From positions 421,001 to 485,000 of the forward strand of contig JACEFZ010001381.1 in assembly GCA_014155875.1 (NCBI GenBank): a stretch of 64,000 nt of DNA, read 5' to 3'. Under the pieces are notes generated by a model. It ran no database searches. It was not told the DNA's origin and saw nothing but the letters and a program-made list of their open reading frames with translations. Shown one piece after another: positions 10,738-21,465 of this stretch. The first letter of the stretch is position 1. Every line of letters begins with the position of its first letter. A program made the position numbers and the translations under genes. This DNA is from Cepaea nemoralis (Eukaryota; Mollusca; Gastropoda; Stylommatophora; Helicidae).

Positions 10738-11996
10738 AATTGTTGTACTGTGGGCTCCCACCAACTCTTCTGTCCATTGTGGAATCGTCCCACAAAGGCA
10801 TGAAGGGTATAATCAAGTTTGATGGTGCAACTTCTGAAGAGTTTGAAATCAAGAGTGGAGTTAAACAAGGTTGTGTACTATCCCCCACCCTTTTTGGAAT
10901 ATACTTTTCACTTCTACTGAAATATGCCTTTTGTGATCAGGGTGGTGGTATATACATTCACTCACACTCAGATGGTGGCCTCTATAATGCTCAGAGATTG
11001 AAGGCCAAGACCAAAATTAGAAGAGTACTAATCAGAGAGTTGCTTTTTGCGGATGATGCTGCAATTACTACCCACTCCGAGGAAGATTCAACATCTACTA
11101 TCTGCATTCTCCAATGCTTGTTCTGAATTTGGTTTAACAATTAACAAAAAGAAGACACAGATTATGTCACAAGGTGCACATGGGGTACCATCAATCTTTA
11201 TTGACGACGCCGAACTGGAGACAGTGGACCATTTTACAAAGCTAGGATCAGTGGTAAAAAGCAAATTATCCCTAGATCAGGAAATCAACATCAGGATTGG
11301 TAAGGCAGCAACAACAATGAACATGTTAGCAAAAAGAGTCTGGGAGAACAGGAAGCTTACTGCCAAAACAAAAGTCATTGTCTACCAAGCCTGTGTCATT
11401 AGTACTCTTCTTTATGACAGTGAAACCTGGTCAACTTACTCATACCAAGAGAAACATTTAAACAGCTTTCATATGCGGTGACTGCGAAGACAAAATGCAA
11501 GACAAAATCACAAATACTGAAATATTGGAAAGATCAGGTTGTGTGACGATGTGTTCCATGCTCAGTATTCGTAGACTTAGATGGATAGGATAATGGTAGA
11601 AAACCAAAGGACATCTTTTTTGGTGAATGAGTAGAAATTCCAGATGGAAATTCCAAATTCCAAATCATATCCAGATGAGTAGGAGATCTCAGGGTCGGCC
11701 TCTAATTCGATACAAAGATGTGTTTGCGGGACATGATTGATACAGGCATTGATAATGCGCATTGGAAGCAAGTTGCCGCTGAAAGTGTTGCATGGATGGC
11801 AACTATCACAAATGGAATAAAGACCAAAAGGAGAAAATGATTGCAGAATAAAGCACACACAGAGCGTGAGAGACGTAAGGTACTGCATGATGGCGGAATG
11901 ACCATGTTTTCACATGCATCCACTGTGGACGAACATTTACAGCACAAATTGACCTTACCAGCCACACTCACCACCGCCATGGGTTGTAGTTGTTAA
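10738..11996 (+). mobile_element. 5'-truncated LINE (second family) with RT and C-terminal C2H2 finger, module M1 copy
   Basis: Frames at 10740-11126 and 11047-11481 carry RT blocks IKSGVKQGCVLSPTLF, LLFADDAAITTHSEED (catalytic ADD present), and later the C-terminal YSYQEKHLNSFHMR. A 1-bp frame change lies near 11085. Beyond the stop near 11481 the ORF decays, but the end (about 11910-11975) still encodes CIHCGRTFTA...H....H, a C2H2 zinc finger often found at the C-terminus of this LINE type. Clade not settled (CR1/L2 or RTE-like). The same insertion is in M2, M3 and M4. Confidence 0.8.
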
Positions 11997-12333
11997 GCCT
12001 TTTTGAACCACAATGTACCAAATTATCGTCTGTCAAGACGGAAAGGTGCCAATGGAATGTGGGATCCAGAGGGAGGAATTTCTAGCTACATTGTTAACAA
12101 GTTTTCTCAGCATGTTTCCAATCCAGTGCTAGTTTATTAATCATTCTTTGTCATTCTCCGTGTTTCTGTTCCATACAGCAATGCTGCTTTGGTGTTAGTT
12201 TGCTTCTAGATTAAATGTTATTATTATCCACACATTTGGGAGCCATGGTAATGCAGCGGCTAGTATGCTTGCCTGCCAGCCTGGTTCCCAGACATTTCCT
12301 TCTGTTATATCAAGCTCCTGTAGCTTTTGTTCT

Positions 12334-12700
12334 TCCTCTTCTTTGTCCGATATTAGTTGTTTTGGATGTAATTGCATTGTGCCTGCTTACAACAGAGCTA
12401 AGATATTGGTGCCTTTTAGCTGAGACATCCAACTTCTTACCAACATTTGTTGACCGTGTGTGCCTTCTCAGGTAATTTCATAGGATGCTCCAAGGCCTCA
12501 AATTAGTGATGTCATCTTCACCCGTGCATCTATAGGTGGTGCCTCCCAGTGGATCTGTCCACGACAGCCACATTCATGCCAGTCGGCACTCAGGGGAAGG
12601 CAGTTGCAGAACATGGGCATTCCCCACTGCCCATAGAGGCTTCCATAAATGCAGAGCTGACACATGATGTTCTGGTACTGGGCTCAACAAAAGCATTATT
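12334..12700 (-). mobile_element. Old antisense RH-LINE-type 3' tail, module M1
   Basis: Read on the minus strand, this is a diverged version of the RH-LINE 3' UTR end: the ACAAATGTTGGTAAGAAGTTGG region corresponds to the ACAAATGCCCGCAGAAGTCGG region of the young copies, followed by an AGAGGAAGAACA tail. At 12236 a tRNA-like GCCATGGTAATGCAGCGGCTAG is adjacent. Homologues lie at 27534-27860 and 46936-47262. Confidence 0.65.
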
Positions 12701-13032
12701 ATGATCTACACATGGTTGCTTATTATTCTATAATTCATTGCTTCCCACTCTATTCATGCTTTTTCTGCCTCTTAAAATTGCATTAGAACCCAAAATACTA
12801 ATCTTAAAATATTTTATTTTCCTTACTAGTTTCATTGTCTTTCATACATAGTCCTAACATTACATGCATGGCAAGTTACAGTTTTACTATTTTTTGCTTT
12901 CCTTTTGGGTCTTTGTAACACACAGATGGTGTATGTATCTATAATTGTTTGAGAGTGACATGTTTAGTAACTCTAATGGTACCACATTGTCTGCACTATA
13001 GACACTCTAGTGATTGAAGGGTCTTTTCTTAT

Positions 13033-14610
13033 TGTCACCAACTGGCTTGAGGTAGCTCCCGGTTGGGCAACCACTCAGCCAACATCATTTTCTTCTACTG
13101 GTGTTTAGTTCTGGATGCAGTTTAAGATCCCCTAACTCTGAACGGAGATGGGTAGTATCTATGTCTACACATCTCAAACACATATGTCTATACATTCTTA
13201 TAAACATACATTCAAGTCATAATATATGATGGTATGATGACATATGATGCCATGTTACATAAACATATATCAGTTCTAAACAAATTAATATATATGTATA
13301 TATTCATAAAACCATTTAGAACATCTATAGCTCAAAACATACATCTTTCCATTCAACTATGTAATGGAGTGTTTCCCATATAAGTTCACCTCACTACTCT
13401 CTCCCTTTCTGATTCATTCATACTGTCTTGTCGGAAGGGCTGGTCACACAGTCCTGTCGAACATTAAATGCCTTCCCTGAATCTGTCCGGGATATTGAAT
13501 GTCCTAAGTCATGTCTGTCCTCATGTAGACATCATGCAGACAAGGTGAACTGGTGCCATTCCTCAAACCAAGTGGTTTCACCACAATCTTGGTAGGCACT
13601 CAGAGTGTTGGTGCAAATAATCAATGTTAATTGGACGCTATCAAGAGACTGGTAGCTCTCAGGAATTTATCCGAAGTAGTCAGTCTCCCCAATGTTTAAC
13701 ATCATACAGGATGAATCTACATGTATCTCCTGTACATGCATAAGCCACACGCTCATGTAGCTTGGATAATGGATTTCTCCAAATTATCACATACAACAAA
13801 TCAGACAACCAAGTGGTGAATGAAAGAAGAAGATAAAGTTCACAGTGTAATAGTAAATCTAGAAACTGGAACATGAAGTACAAAGAAAATCCACGAGTGT
13901 AAAGTTTGGGAGAATATGTAGAAACAGGAAACTACACAAGCCTTCAGACTAGCAAACAAACTAATCAGAGTAATGGTATTACCTGGGTTATAGCTAGGAA
14001 ATCCTGTCATACGACTTCGTACAGAAGTCCAACAGAACGAAATGTTAATATTTCTCTAGTAGGTATCCTAAGAATGCTATTGTGAATTTGCGTCTGAAGT
14101 CTTGCTGGCCATGCATGTAGTTTTATTCTCTTCATCCCTGGCTAGTTTCCACATTGGCTAATTAATATATCCCCTGTTAATTAACTCCGCCTATTCTATT
14201 TCATGTAGGATGAGTTACCGAGATGGATTAAGTCCCAAGTTCTTTTCACCCCTCCTACATTCCTGTGGACGGTAGTTCCATTGGTCAATCAAATTGACCG
14301 AGGCCCCGCCACGCCTGAAACAATGAAACATGCTTTGGCGGCAATGCAGTTGCGTCATTACATTCCAATCTGCTGTTAACACCCGCCTTCCTGGGTTGCT
14401 GGCAAAAGTAGCATCGCCATGTATCCACGTCATCCCTAGCCCAGATTTCACACTTTGCCGTCTTTCTCTTCCCTTGTACTGAAAACAACGCATTTCTATC
14501 ATTTTCTGGTGGACATTTATGCTTTTAGAGAATGATAGGAAAATATTGTGGGCTCTTTAATTCCTTTTGAACATGTGTCATTCTGATGCTGCCCGGGCTG
14601 TCCCGTCACA
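13033..14610. mobile_element. Solo LTR, 1578 bp, module M1 only
   Basis: The insert starts TGTCACCAACTGG and ends CCCGTCACA (TG...CA), and is flanked by a perfect 5-bp duplication CTTAT (13028-13032 and 14611-14615). M2 and M3 have the uninterrupted site (GTCTTTTCTTCTGTTTTATTTGACC near 34189 and 48903). It contains no long ORF. Length, TG/CA ends and 5-bp duplication fit a long terminal repeat left by LTR-LTR recombination. A CCATTGGTCAATCAAATTGA stretch near 14278 could be promoter-like. Superfamily unknown. Confidence 0.8.
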
Positions 14611-14795
14611 CTTATATTTTATTTGACCAACTTTTGAATCTGAGTCAGAGTAATCAGTTTTAAGTATATTCTGTTCTTTGCTGTTTGCTATTAACTTGAT
14701 TTGTTAGTGCAGCATGACCAGAACAGATTGTCATGATGGCTAGACTATTGCTGTTTATTGATTCTTTTGATCTTATTTATTTTAAAACAATTCAG

Positions 14796-14851
14796 GCCGT
14801 GGTGGTAGCAGAATCCGAGAGTTGGAGGCAGACAGTGGATGCAGAATCCAG
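14796..14851 (+). CDS. Exon B1: GXXG loop and following helix of KH domain 1
   Basis: Acceptor CAATTCAG, donor GTATAT, 56 bp, enters in phase 1 and leaves in phase 0. With the last base of A1 it encodes G-RGGSRIRELEADSGCRIQ. Joined to A1 this gives IIGRGGSRI, a textbook KH signature (I-G-x-x-G-x-x-I). M2 and M3 have Thr in place of the Ala of EADSG. The exon lies 4.5 kb after A1 because the solo LTR and the C2H2-type LINE occupy the intron. Confidence 0.9.
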
Positions 14852-15637
14852 GTATATAATAGTTTGTGAGAAGAGAACAACAAATGCAAAGTGATTGAAT
14901 AGACTTTGTGGGGCTTGAGAAAATTGAAAGTGGTGATAAAATTCATTGTAGTCACATATACTATTCAGGGAACTGATTGAGCAAATAGATGTATCATGAA
15001 GACATATGAAATAAACATTAAATGTTTCCACTGGTCCAAAAGTTAATTGGTTAATTTATAACCATATAAAATAATAAAGTTAATTTAGTAACAAAAAATA
15101 ATAATCATCATCATAGTAAAGTGAGTCTTTATTGGGGGAAAGCCGCACTTGAGCAGTGATCGTGTTTTTGATTCTCCGTTGAGGTGGGGATTTGTGTAAA
15201 AACTGACCCATGTTCCCAACATAAAATGGGTACCAGAAAATGTTCAGAGAAGTAAAGCCTGCCTTCATGATATTAACCACACCCATTTAGTGCCCATTAG
15301 ACTGTAAGAATATGGGGCCATCACCAGATACCTAAGGCAGGGAAACAAATCTTATACTTTGCTTACTTGCTTTATTGGGAGTTTCCATGATTATTTAGAC
15401 AGACTTTTGCATAAATTAGGGTGCTGAAAATAAATAATACCACATTCCAGGCAAGCGATAGAGAGAGAGTTTTGACTCACACAGTGGTTGAAGATGAACA
15501 TGGCCACAAAATTGACACCCACATAGATGTGTCTCATGAGGGCACCAAAGAATTGAGGCAGCAGCATTTATAAGATAGAACACTAGACTTGTCCATAGGT
15601 TTTCCAAGAGGTAAAATATTCTCAAAACTTAAGGTTC
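14852..15637. other. Intron after exon B, conserved in M1, M2 and M3
   Basis: Homologous to 34432-35177 and 49151-49851. It has a region around 15120-15350 with GGGGGAAAGCC and AAACTGACCCATG, which looks like another old repeat, but I cannot name it. No coding frame is supported. Confidence 0.5.
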
Positions 15638-15645
15638 TTCTACAG

Positions 15646-16396
15646 CACGTGTCAAACTCAAGGCCCGCGGGCCACATTCGGCCCGCTGTACAATCATATC
15701 AGGCCCGAGAAGTCTCAACTGACGTACAAATATATTCGGCCCAAGAGAGAATTTTAGGCAAAAATATAATTAAAATATATACAAAGAAAACACAGCTGAT
15801 TTAAAAAGGCAAAGACTGTTGCAATTCTCCCTTGCTGTCGATGAAAGTAATGACACGACTGACACTGCACAGCTCGCGCTTGTTGTCGATGAAAGTAATG
15901 ACACGACTGACACAGCACAGCTTGCCATCTTCATCGTGGAGTGGACCCCGATTTGAATGTTACAGGAGAAATATTGGACATGAAATCCATGCATGGGACA
16001 ACGACAGGAAAAGACATTTTTTGACAACGTATGTCAAAGTTTAACAACATGAACCTGCCTTGGGACAAACTCGTTGGACTGACAACAGATGGAGCACCGG
16101 CGATGTGTGGCGAAAAAAGTGGACCAATTGGAAGGATGCGGTTAAAGATGCAGGAGAACTGTACTGGTGAATTGATAGCACATCACTGCATCATGCACCA
16201 AGGATCGCTGTGTGGTAAAGTCCTCAACATGGAAGATGTAATGAGCATTGTAACACAAACCGTCAACTTTATCAGATATATTAATGTTTAAAAGAAGGTT
16301 TAATTTTCGGCTTATTGAATGTTTATCCTATCCGGCCTGCAACCTTACGTGCGATTTGAGTTTTGGCCCACTGTGCGATTGAGTTTGACACCCCTG
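15646..16396 (+). mobile_element. hAT-family remnant with transposase fragment, module M1
   Basis: The termini are related inverted repeats (left CACGTGTCAAACTCA; right, reverse-complemented, CAGGGGTGTCAAACTCA), flanked by an 8-bp duplication TTCTACAG (15638-15645 and 16397-16404). 8-bp duplications are diagnostic of hAT. Inside, frames give AVDESNDTTDTAQL (first catalytic Asp region), [16 protein letters not shown] (second Asp) and [20 protein letters not shown]. These resemble the ZBED/GTF2IRD2-like hAT transposase group. Only about 750 bp remain and the frame is broken. M1 has a short internal tandem duplication near 15834-15925. Confidence 0.88.
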
Positions 16397-16439
16397 TTCT
16401 ACAGCAACCAAGACTTTTAACCAGGTAAAACCAGCAAAC

Positions 16440-16585
16440 CCCCTCTGCCGTGCGTCCACCCTGACGAGGTAGAGGGGCTTGAGTGTTCCAATGACCCCAA
16501 GAGCTATGCCGACGGTAGCACAGCTACTGGTAGGGTCACCCATGTTGGACAGGTCAAGGGAGAGGGACCAGACGAAGAGACGTAC
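16440..16585 (+). ncRNA. Candidate HDV-like self-cleaving ribozyme at the 5' end of RH-LINE copy 1
   Basis: The first 7 nt of the element (CCCCTCT) pair perfectly with AGAGGGG 31 nt downstream (P1). GTGCGTC (16450) pairs with GACGTAC (16579-16585) as P2. Between them ACC/GGT forms P3 with loop CTGACGA. GTTCC/GGGAC and TGACC/GGTCA form a long P4, and CGAA precedes the P2 3' strand, where HDV-type ribozymes have the catalytic C followed by NRA. This is the nested double-pseudoknot order P1-P2-P3-P1'-P4-P2'. HDV-like ribozymes are known at the 5' ends of R2, RTE and Ingi/L1Tc elements. Inferred by eye; P1.1 is weak. Confidence 0.5.
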
Positions 16586-16716
16586 AAACCTGCTGCCTTG
16601 TAGGTAGACTGGGGACAGTCAAAGGCTAGGGAAAGCATCCCGAACAAATGCTTGTCGAAATCGGATGTACTGAGCCACAGGCTTGACAAAGAAGTGCAAC
16701 GTAACTTTATCATTTC

Positions 16717-19700
16717 ATGATGAAAATTAATCGTTATGGTGCTAATCGTTATGGTGCTAATCCCGTGAAGTCCCATCAGGCGGTGATAGTGCCGGGCCCC
16801 CTGCCTCGAGGGGGTCCACTCATGACTACTGGTGGTCACCTTCCCCTGTGCTGTGGAGTCAAGGCACAGAGGAGTAGGTTAAGAGCTATTGACCAAACAC
16901 CCCGGACACTCAACATACTACAATGGAATGCAGAAGGAGTTTATAACAAGAAAGCCTCCCTAACACAGCGTCTTCATAAAGATAGAATAGATGTGGCATG
17001 CATTCAAGAGACACACCTCAACGCCAATCGCACATTTTCAGTTGAGGGATATCAGGCCACACGTTTCGACCGCGAAGGACACAGAGGAGGAGTTGTAATA
17101 CTTACACGAAATACAATACCTTGCAGCGAAGTATCTGTGATCTCTGACAACCAAACAGAAATTATAGGTGTTGATATAATGATAAAGGACGTGAAAATAA
17201 GAATTTACAATCTGTATAGCCCGGCAGATAAGGATCTTACACTCTCAAACATGGAAATAACTGACACAAATTGCATTGTTGTCGGAGACTTTAATAGCCG
17301 TTCAGAAAGATGGGGATACCCAGATACTGACAAAAGAGGAGATGAAGTGGAGGGAAATAGACTCAAATCTCCATCTACTCAACAAAGCGGATGACACACT
17401 GAGCTTCTACTCCAGAAGATGGATTACCACTTCTACTCCAGACTTAGCTTTCTGCACAGGAGACATCCTCCACAAAATCGATCGCCATGTGCTTGACCAA
17501 TTAGCAGGTAGTGACCACAGACCAATCAAGCTTGTAATAAATATGGAGTATGTTCCACAGGAGCAAAAGCCTTTGCCCCGTTGGAATTACAAACGAGCAG
17601 ATTGGGACAGATTTGCCATACTAACAGACAAATATTGTGAAAACATAAATACACGATATGGCAACATGAAGCAAATGGTGGAAAGTCTAAACAGAGCAAT
17701 AATACAGGCGGCCACTGAGTCTATTCCAAGAGGAGCGAGGAAAAATTACAAACCATACTGGACTGAAGAACTACAAATTTTGGAGGACAAAGTTGAAGAT
17801 GCTAGGAAGACCGCAGAGAGAACAAACAACTGAAGCGAACATCTCTCTCAAAGCCATCTCAGCAAAATATAAAAGAACAGTAAATCAAACAACAAGAGAT
17901 TGTTGGAGGAAAAAAACTGAAAACCTGAATTTTGACAGGGATGGAAACAAACTATGGAAACTAGTGAAAGCCATGAACAATGAAGGACCTAGAAACAAAC
18001 GAATAACAATTAAACAAGGAAATGCCTTGCTTACAGGAAAAAAGGCTGCAAATGCACTAATGGAACACTATGCCAGTGCAAACCACATTGATATTACAGC
18101 CGAACAGAAGAAAGCAATCAAAGATAAACAGATACATCATAGATATACAGAGACAGCAGCAGAATATATGATGGCAAATCTAACAATGGAAGAAATGGAA
18201 CAGGCAATGAATACCCTAAAAAAGAAGACATCACAGGAAAGGATGGAATCACAAATGAAATGCTAATAGGACTAGGCACTAAGGCAAAAAAGAAACTACT
18301 AGCAGTCCTAAATTACAGCTGGAAGAGGGGAATAGTCCCACAGGCATGGAAGGAAGCTATACTAATACCAGTCCCAAAGAAAGGAAAAGACCTGGAAGAA
18401 CCAAATGGCTATCGACCTATCAGTCTTCTTAGCTGTGTAGGAAAATTAATGGAACGCATTATCAATGGCAGGCTAACATGGCATCTGGAAGAAAACCAAC
18501 TCTTAACACCTCACCAAGCAGGATTCAGAAAGTACAGATCCACTGAAGATCAAATAACCTATATAGCTCAGGAAATAGAGGATGCCTTCCAAGAGAAAAA
18601 GCACACACTAGCGGTCTGGATAGATTTAGAAAAAGCATTTGATAAAGTATGGAAGGAAGGACTGAAAGTAAAACTGCAAAAAATGCATGTTTGTGGGAAA
18701 ATGTACAAATGGATCAGCCACTACCTTGAGAACAGAACTGCCAGGACAAAAGTACAAGGACAAACCAGCAAAATGATGCTGTTGGAGCAAGGTGTTCCCC
18801 AAGGAGGAGTTCTTTCACCAACATTATTCCTAGCATATATAAACGACATCACAGAAAATTTTCCAACCACAGTACACACATCATCCTTTGCAGATGACAT
18901 CTGAAGAATATATTAGTACAGCTAACAGCAGAATACAGCAAGCCCTATTAGCGCTAGAGGACTGGTCAAAATCATGGCTAGTGAAGATAAGTGAGGAGAA
19001 AACAACATGCACAGTGTTCTCCCTCTCAACTAAAACTCAGCAACCTAAGCTGGTATTGAATGGAAAAATATTGCGCCATGAAGAAAATCCAAACTATCTA
19101 GGAGTCACCTTTGATCGTCGCCTGACATGGAAGACACAGGTTGAGAAAAATCGAACAAGAGCAAGGCAAAGAATGGCAATCATGAAAAAGCTTGCTGGTA
19201 CAACGTGGGGAGCAGATGAGAAAGTTCTCAAGAAGTTATATACTGGACGGGTGAGGCCAGTACTGGAATATGGCATTGCAGCTTGGGCAACAGCAGCTAA
19301 GTCAAACTTTAACAAAATAAGTAGAGTCCAAAATCAAGGAATGCGAATCATAACTGGAAGCCTGAAGACAACGCCTATTAATGAATTAGAAAAGATAACT
19401 TGTTTACAACCAATGCAGGATAGAAGAGATAGCAGAGCCCAGCAACAAGCAGAAAAATTTAGAAGATTGACAGACCACCCTATGTATAAAAGGTTTAGTG
19501 GTTTTGGAAAGGGAAGACTGAAGCGTAGCAACTTTGTAGAAACTGCAAAATGAAAAATTAGGGCAGATCCCATACTTAACATATCAACAGTCAAACCCAT
19601 TTACAATACAGACAAGTTCCCAGCTTGGAGACAGCAGCAACTGCCTGAGATGATAGAAAACATTCCTGGTATTGAGAAAAAGAACACTCAGCATGAAACC

Positions 19701-20552
19701 GAAAGAAGAGAAATAACCCTAAACTACATAAAAGAACATTACCCAAGCAGGAATTGGACCCATGCATATACAGATGGATCAGCCAAAAATTCAATAGAGA
19801 ATGGAGGAGGAGGAATTCTCCTAAATTTAAAAAATGGAGCGAAAAAAACACATTCAATGGCAACTGGAAAATTTTCAAGTAACTTCAAAGCGGAGGTAGA
19901 GGCTCTGAAAACTGCAGCAGAAATGCTCCTGATGGAGGAAAATAAAGAGAAGCAAATAGCTATCTTCACAGATGCAAAGTCAGCTGTCTCAATACTGAAG
20001 AGCAATAACAGCACAGAACTAACTGACCTAAGAGCAGCACTCCATGGTCTATGCCAGAAATCCAAAAAAGTTGTAATACAGTGGATCCCATCACATTGCA
20101 GTATACCTGGAAACGAAGAGGCTGACAGACTGGCAAAAGAGGGCGGACGACTACCACAGCCTGACATAGACATAACCTATAATGAGGCAAAGAGGTTGAT
20201 AAAAAGCACTTATAGAACCAAATGGGAATCAGAGCATCCAGGCCATCAGAAGGATGATGCATATTACAAACTCGACCGAAGAGAACAAGTAGCAATCTTC
20301 AGACTCCGCACAGGACATAACAGGCTGAAATACCACTTGTTCAATAAACTAAAGATAGGAGATACCGATGAATGTAATTGTAGAACTGGAAAAATGACAG
20401 CAAAACATTTGCTGCAGGATTGCCCAACGTATGCAGAACAGAGAAAGATATTTTGGCCCACACCTGCTTCATTTGAGGACAAGCTCTATGGAGATATCAA
20501 CAAGCTAAAGTTGACCGCAGATTACTTTAACTATATACAGGTTGACATTTAA
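16717..20552 (+). pseudogene. RH-LINE copy 1 polyprotein (endonuclease-RT-RNase H), several frameshifts
   Basis: Domains in order: AP endonuclease (NILQWNAEG, IQETHL, GDFNSR, SDHRPI), RT (GYRPISLLSCVGKLMER, GVPQGGVLSPTLF, SFADD), RNase H (YTDGSAKN, EVEAL, FTDAKSA, NEEADRLAKEG) and a Cys/His motif (CNCRTG....HLLQDCP). Compared with copy 3, private lesions are a 7-bp loss at about 17350, a 2-bp loss at about 17820, a 14-bp loss right after the RT ADD motif at about 18899 and a stop at 19551. A 1-bp loss near 18232 is shared with copy 3, so it predates the duplication. Not functional. Confidence 0.93.
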
Positions 20553-20576
20553 AGGTGCATGAAGACCCAGAGGCAT

Positions 20577-20953
20577 GAAATGGAATATTGCTTGGATAGC
20601 AAATCCATTATGTGGAAAGTCCAAATCGAAAGCTTGCTGTGTGGGCTTCATAAAAGGTGGAAAAGTGTTCTAGTGGCACGAAATGGAATATTGCTTGGAT
20701 AGCAAATCCATTACGTGGAAAGTCCGAATCAAAAGCCCACTGTGTGGGCTTCATAAAAGGTGGAAAAGTGTCCTAGTGGCACGAAATGGAATATTGCTTG
20801 GATAGCAAATCCATTACGTGGAAAGTCTGAATCAAAAGCCCACTGTGTGGGCTTCATAAAAGGTGGAAAAGTGTCCTAGTGGCACGAAATGGAATATTGC
20901 TTGGCTAGCAAATCCATTACATGGAAAGTCCGAATCGAAAGCTCACTATGTGG
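20577..20953 (+). repeat. 103-bp tandem repeat in RH-LINE 3' UTR, 4 units (copy 1)
   Basis: TGGAATATTGCTTGG recurs at 20581, 20684, 20787 and 20890, an exact 103-bp period; the last unit is partial. It begins right after the ORF stop. Open frames across it are by-products of the repeat. Confidence 0.93.
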
Positions 20954-21465
20954 ATGTCATCTGCAGACTGCATACTTCTGGTTTCTGGAAGAACAGCCTA
21001 TGGTGAACGGAAGGCCCAATATACGGAAGTGAGGCTAAGCAGCCATGTGCAGGACATGACGATTCCTTGGGTGAGCCCAGTACCAGAGCGCTATGTATCG
21101 GCTCTGCAATTATGGAAGCCTCCTTGGATGGTGGGGAATGCCCATGGTCTGCCCCTGCCTTCCCTTGAGGGCCGACCAGGATGCCTTTGGCTGTTCTATA
21201 TGGGCCAGCTGGGATGGGAGATAACACCACAACAGTGAGAGTCTAACGTCCTAAGAAACCCCCCGGGAAGGTTAACCCGGTCAACAAATACCTGCAGAAG
21301 TCAGATGTGTCGGCCTAACGGCGCAAGAACGCAGCTCTGCTGTAAATAGGCACAACGCAATCACGTCCGGAAAAAAAACTCCGGATGAACGAAGAAGAAG
21401 AAGGAACCAGCAAACACCATAATTGTGTGTTTGTACAAAGCATTACTGGAGTCAAGAAATATGTT

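Larger units (their letters stand above)
16440..21404 (+). mobile_element. RH-LINE copy 1, full length (4965 bp), module M1
   Basis: Complete non-LTR retrotransposon of the window's main family. The 11-bp target duplication AACCAGCAAAC lies at 16429-16439 and 21405-21415; the empty site is intact in M3 at 51878-51888. Parts in order: structured 5' leader, one ORF, 3' UTR with four copies of a 103-bp repeat, terminal hairpin TCCGG-A8-CTCCGGA and a GAAGAAG tail. Combined endonuclease, RT and RNase H in a single ORF suggests the I/Ingi group. It is the same insertion event as copy 3 in M2, duplicated with the module. Confidence 0.95.

Noticed and set aside
14215..14502. 95-codon minus-strand frame in the solo LTR
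   Set aside because: No domain, and the LTR boundaries explain the region.
16770..16815. VIVPGP near the ORF N-terminus, resembling a 2A peptide as in trypanosome L1Tc
   Set aside because: The NPGP core and upstream D.E are missing; only PGP remains.
19739..20173. 144-codon minus-strand frame rich in Ser and Phe
   Set aside because: Shadow of RNase H coding sequence; appears in every RH-LINE copy.
20577..20953. Regularly spaced repeat units suggestive of a CRISPR array
   Set aside because: Units are contiguous 103-bp tandem repeats with no spacers, within a eukaryotic LINE.
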